Part shown: in pieces, positions 7,798 through 9,884 of the stretch
Layout: the number at the start of each line of letters is the position of its first letter
Position numbering within the stretch: the first letter of the stretch is position 1
DNA from: Bacteroidia bacterium
Lineage (GTDB): Bacteria > Bacteroidota > Bacteroidia > NS11-12g > UBA955
DNA: 9,884 nt
Reading direction: 5' to 3'
Assembly: GCA_023258655.1 (NCBI GenBank)
Contig: JALQWO010000049.1
Coordinates: 1 to 9,884 of the forward strand
The notes under the pieces: model-generated
Databases searched by the model: none
Seen by the model: the letters and a program-made list of their open reading frames with translations, nothing else
What the model was told of the DNA's origin: nothing
Program-made: the position numbers and the translations under genes

Positions 7798-9246
7798 TTA
7801 TCCTTGTTCCAGCGCAGCCTTTACCAAGGAATTGGCGGTCTTTGGATCCGCTTTTCCTTGCGAACGCTTCATGACCTCACCCACAAACAAACCCAACAAA
7901 CCCAATTTTCCTGCCCGGTATTCGGCTACTTTGTCTGGGAAGCTGGCCAAAACCTCCTGCACCAATCCGTCGATGAAAGAAGTATCCGTGATGTTGGCCA
8001 AACCCAACTCAGCCACCAAAGATTCTGGTGAAGCTTTGGGATTTTGGGTTAGGGCAGGGAACAGTTGTTGCGTGGCTGCCGTGTGACTGATTTTGTTTGA
8101 ATCAATCAAGGCGATGATATCGGCAATCTGGGCAGGTGTGAGTTCAAAATCTTCCATGCCCAAGGCATTTTCATTGAGGTAACCGCGTATGGGACCCGCA
8201 ATCCAATTCGATGCCTGTTTATATTTTGGGGCGCATTTGACCACTTCTTCGAAATATAGCGCACTGTGCTTGTCGTCCACCAATACAGAAGCGTCGTAGT
8301 CGCTCAAGCCATACTGTTCGGTAAAGCGGTTGTAAAGGGTTGAAGGCAATTCAGGCATGCTCGCACGCACCTGGGCCAAATAATCTTCGGTGACAATGGT
8401 GGGAGGTAAATCGGGCTCAGGGAAATAACGATAGTCGTTCACGGCCTCTTTTTTCCGCATACTAAAAGTACTTCCATTTAATCCATTGAATCCCCGAGTT
8501 TCACCCTCCACTTTACCGCCTGCCAAAATGAGTTCTGATTGTCGTTTGATTTCAAAATCGATAGCGCGTTTCACGTTTGAAATCGAGTTCATGTTTTTCA
8601 CTTCCACCTTGGTGCCATAGGTTGTAGAACCTTTGGGCATCACCGAGATGTTGGCATCACAGCGCAGACTGCCTTCTTCCATGTTGCCATCGCAGATATC
8701 GAGGTAACGAACCAACCTTCGGATTTCCGTCACAAAGGCATACGCTTCATCCCCCGTTTTGATATCGGGTTCGGTAACTACCTCAATGAGGGCTGTCCCG
8801 GCTCGGTTGTAATCAACCAAAGTATCATTCAAATCTTGGTCGTGCATGCTTTTGCCAGTGTCCTCTTCCATGTGAATGCGGGTGAGGCGAATGTCTTTGG
8901 TGCTTCCGTCGCCCAATTTGATGCGCACAGAACCATTGTTGCACAGGGGGGTGTCGAACTGAGTGATTTGGTATCCCTTGGGCAAATCCGCGTAGAAATA
9001 ATTTTTCCGTGCGTAACGATTGACACGACGGATATCGCAATTCAAGGCCAAGCCCATTTTTATGGCATTGTCGATGGCTGCTTTGTTATGCATTGGCAAG
9101 GTGCCAGGGTGCCCCAAACTGATGGGACTCACTTGGGTATTGGGCAATGCGCCATATTCCGTGCTATCTGCAGAGAAAGCCTTGCTTTTGGTTTGCAATT
9201 GCACGTGAATTTCCAGACCGATAACCGCCTCGAATTGTGTTTCCAT
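7798..9246 (-). CDS. gatB: Aspartyl/glutamyl-tRNA(Asn/Gln) amidotransferase subunit B
   Basis: 482 residues from the ATG at 9244-9246, the normal GatB length. GatB is the subunit of the cytoplasmic GatCAB complex that activates Glu-tRNA(Gln) and/or Asp-tRNA(Asn) with ATP, after which ammonia from GatA completes the amide. Signatures: AVIGLEIHVQL (7-17), NYFYADLPKGYQITQFD (82-98), RIHMEEDTGKSMHD (123-136), DYNRAGTALIEVVTEPD (145-161), DGNMEEGSLRCDANISV (186-202), VEVKNMNSISNVKRAI (214-229) and DYRYFPEPDLPP (271-282). The C-terminal YqeY-like tRNA-binding tail ends in GLFVGEVMKRSQGKADP (452-468). The signature Pro often seen in RAGxPLIE is Ala152 here. The frame stays open upstream to 9660, but that part is antisense to rnpB and has no GatB similarity, and a good TAnnTTTG element lies just before the chosen ATG. 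gatA and gatC are not in the window. Confidence 0.96.
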   Translation of the reverse strand: METQFEAVIGLEIHVQLQTKSKAFSADSTEYGALPNTQVSPISLGHPGTLPMHNKAAIDNAIKMGLALNCDIRRVNRYARKNYFYADLPKGYQITQFDTPLCNNGSVRIKLGDGSTKDIRLTRIHMEEDTGKSMHDQDLNDTLVDYNRAGTALIEVVTEPDIKTGDEAYAFVTEIRRLVRYLDICDGNMEEGSLRCDANISVMPKGSTTYGTKVEVKNMNSISNVKRAIDFEIKRQSELILAGGKVEGETRGFNGLNGSTFSMRKKEAVNDYRYFPEPDLPPTIVTEDYLAQVRASMPELPSTLYNRFTEQYGLSDYDASVLVDDKHSALYFEEVVKCAPKYKQASNWIAGPIRGYLNENALGMEDFELTPAQIADIIALIDSNKISHTAATQQLFPALTQNPKASPESLVAELGLANITDTSFIDGLVQEVLASFPDKVAEYRAGKLGLLGLFVGEVMKRSQGKADPKTANSLVKAALEQG

Positions 9247-9257
9247 ACTTAGTTCCA

Positions 9258-9265
9258 CAAAGATA
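9258..9265 (-). promoter_or_regulatory. gatB promoter, -7 element
   Basis: On the minus strand this reads TATCTTTG, an exact match to the Bacteroidota TAnnTTTG element, ending 11 bases before the gatB ATG. The leader would be only a few bases. No TTG is found 17-23 bases further upstream, so the -33 half is weak. Its position supports the start at 9246. Confidence 0.6.
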
Positions 9266-9314
9266 GCAAAACCACAATGTGATTGGGGATCGTGTTTTCC
9301 ACCGAAATCGGTGT

Positions 9315-9322
9315 TACCTTTG
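9315..9322 (+). promoter_or_regulatory. rnpB promoter, -7 element
   Basis: TACCTTTG matches TAnnTTTG exactly. Transcription starting about six bases downstream would begin at 9328-9329, on the first bases of the P1 helix of the RNase P RNA. The -33 region has only a T-rich stretch (9295-9298) and no clear TTG. Confidence 0.65.
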
Positions 9323-9325
9323 AAG

Positions 9326-9701
9326 AAGGCAGTCCGTTCTATCGATTCGTAAAAGCGAATAGGAAAGTCCGGGCAACACAGGGTACCGCACTTCCTAACG
9401 GGAAGGAGCTTTGAATTTCGGTTCAGGGTTACAGAAAGTGTCACAGAAAGCGATACCGCCTCCTTCGGGGGGTAAGGGTGAAAAAGTGGGGTAAGAGCCC
9501 ACTCGTCTCGGAGTGATTCGGGATTGGGACAAACCTTGCGGGTTGAAAGGTCAAATAAACCTGGATCAAAGGGCGACCCGCCCAAATGCTTCGGCATGCC
9601 AGGAGGGTAGACCGATAGAGGTGCCGCGTGAGTTGCATCCCAGATCAATGATAGAAACATCAGGCAACTGATGAACAGAACCCGGCTTACAGGACTGCCT
9701 T
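9326..9701 (+). ncRNA. rnpB: RNase P RNA (bacterial type A-like)
   Basis: Catalytic RNA of RNase P, which removes 5' leaders from pre-tRNAs. Its ends pair perfectly over 10 bp: AAGGCAGTCC (9326-9335) with GGACTGCCTT (9692-9701), the P1 helix. Conserved core segments are present in the right order: GGAAAGTCCGGGC (9362-9374; CR-I and 5' strand of P4), GGTAAGGGTGAAAAAGTGGG (9471-9490) followed by GTAAGAGCCCAC, the segment ACAAACCTTGCGGG to AAAGGTCAAATA (about 9529-9557; CR-IV region), and ACAGAACCCGGCTTAC (9675-9690; CR-V and 3' strand of P4). The length of about 375 bases fits. It is preceded by TACCTTTG at the correct distance and followed by a T-rich tract (9700-9713) that may end transcription after the P1 strand. 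The open reading frame on the opposite strand is incidental. It diverges from gatB and precedes tRNA-Gly. Confidence 0.95.
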
Positions 9702-9723
9702 TTTAATTTTTTTGCGATTCAAC

Positions 9724-9754
9724 TTGACGGATTAGAAACTTTCCGCTACTTTTG
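9724..9754 (+). promoter_or_regulatory. tRNA-Gly promoter (TTG ... TAnnTTTG)
   Basis: TTG at 9724-9726 and TACTTTTG at 9747-9754 are separated by 20 bases, matching the two-part Bacteroidota promoter. The predicted transcription start is near 9761, about 20 bases before the tRNA. The tRNA can thus be expressed separately from rnpB. Confidence 0.65.
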
Positions 9755-9781
9755 CACCACGATTGAGTCATCAATCAACAA

Positions 9782-9854
9782 GCGAGAATAGCTCAGTTGG
9801 TAGAGCACAACCTTGCCAAGGTTGGGGTCGCGAGTTCGAGTCTCGTTTCTCGCT
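9782..9854 (+). tRNA. tRNA-Gly (anticodon GCC)
   Basis: The 73-base cloverleaf folds completely. The acceptor stem is GCGAGAA with TTCTCGC (7 bp), the D-stem GCTC/GAGC with loop AGTTGGTA, the anticodon stem CAACC/GGTTG with loop TTGCCAA, and the T-stem GCGAG/CTCGT (one G-U pair) around TTCGAGT. The anticodon GCC (9815-9817) reads GGC and GGU. The discriminator base is T (9854), as usual for bacterial tRNA-Gly. CCA is not encoded and must be added by the nucleotidyltransferase. It lies 80 bases after rnpB, whose product processes such tRNAs. Confidence 0.97.
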
Positions 9855-9871
9855 CTAAGAGCACACAAAAG

Positions 9872-9884
9872 CCCCGGAAACGGG
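9872..9884 (+). terminator. Start of a probable terminator hairpin after tRNA-Gly
   Basis: CCCCG (9872-9876), loop GAAA (9877-9880) and CGGG (9881-9884) form a stem with a GNRA tetraloop. The window ends inside the stem, so the last pair and any T-run cannot be seen. Its position 17 bases after the tRNA fits a rho-independent terminator. Confidence 0.55.

Noticed and set aside
9247..9660. Protein-coding N-terminal extension of GatB (138 residues)
   Set aside because: It has no GatB similarity, lies antisense to the conserved RNase P RNA, and GatB has its normal length when started at 9246.

Overview
This window looks like ordinary chromosomal DNA from a member of the Bacteroidota. Three things point there. 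There is a large TonB-receptor-like outer-membrane beta-barrel of the kind abundant in that phylum. Promoter elements of the TAnnTTTG type sit before gatB, the RNase P RNA gene and the tRNA gene. Convincing Shine-Dalgarno sequences are absent before the start codons. I cannot place it below phylum level from the sequence alone.

Layout, left to right. (1) 1-447, plus strand: the 3' part of a PAP2-family membrane lipid phosphatase/phosphotransferase, cut by the window edge. (2) 514-5043, minus strand: a two-gene unit of a TonB-receptor-like barrel followed, with no intervening base (TAA directly followed by ATG), by an acyltransferase-3 family membrane protein. (3) 5206-5982, plus strand: a DUF218/ElyC-SanA-YdcF-type membrane-anchored protein, divergent from the barrel gene. 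(4) 5985-9246, minus strand: gatB followed 10 bases later by a secreted protein with a degenerate SGNH-hydrolase-like domain and two C-terminal LysM domains. (5) 9326-9884, plus strand: the RNase P RNA gene (rnpB), then tRNA-Gly(GCC), then the start of a probable terminator hairpin.

Functionally the window mixes envelope genes (PAP2, acyltransferase, outer-membrane barrel, ElyC-like protein, LysM protein) with translation and RNA-processing genes (gatB, rnpB, tRNA-Gly). GatB belongs to the GatCAB amidotransferase that makes Gln-tRNA and/or Asn-tRNA; RNase P matures the 5' ends of tRNAs such as the one next to it. The neighbourhood therefore holds several tRNA-metabolism genes, but there is no sign of a dedicated new system.

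The most useful corrections are two. First, the long upstream extension of the gatB reading frame (9247-9660) is not protein coding: it is the complement of rnpB, recognised by its conserved core segments and a perfect 10-bp P1 helix. Second, the SGNH-like domain of the LysM protein appears to have lost its serine nucleophile (GDS is GDE) and the block III asparagine, which suggests a non-catalytic cell-wall-binding protein. I saw no insertion sequence, CRISPR array, phage gene or clear foreign DNA.
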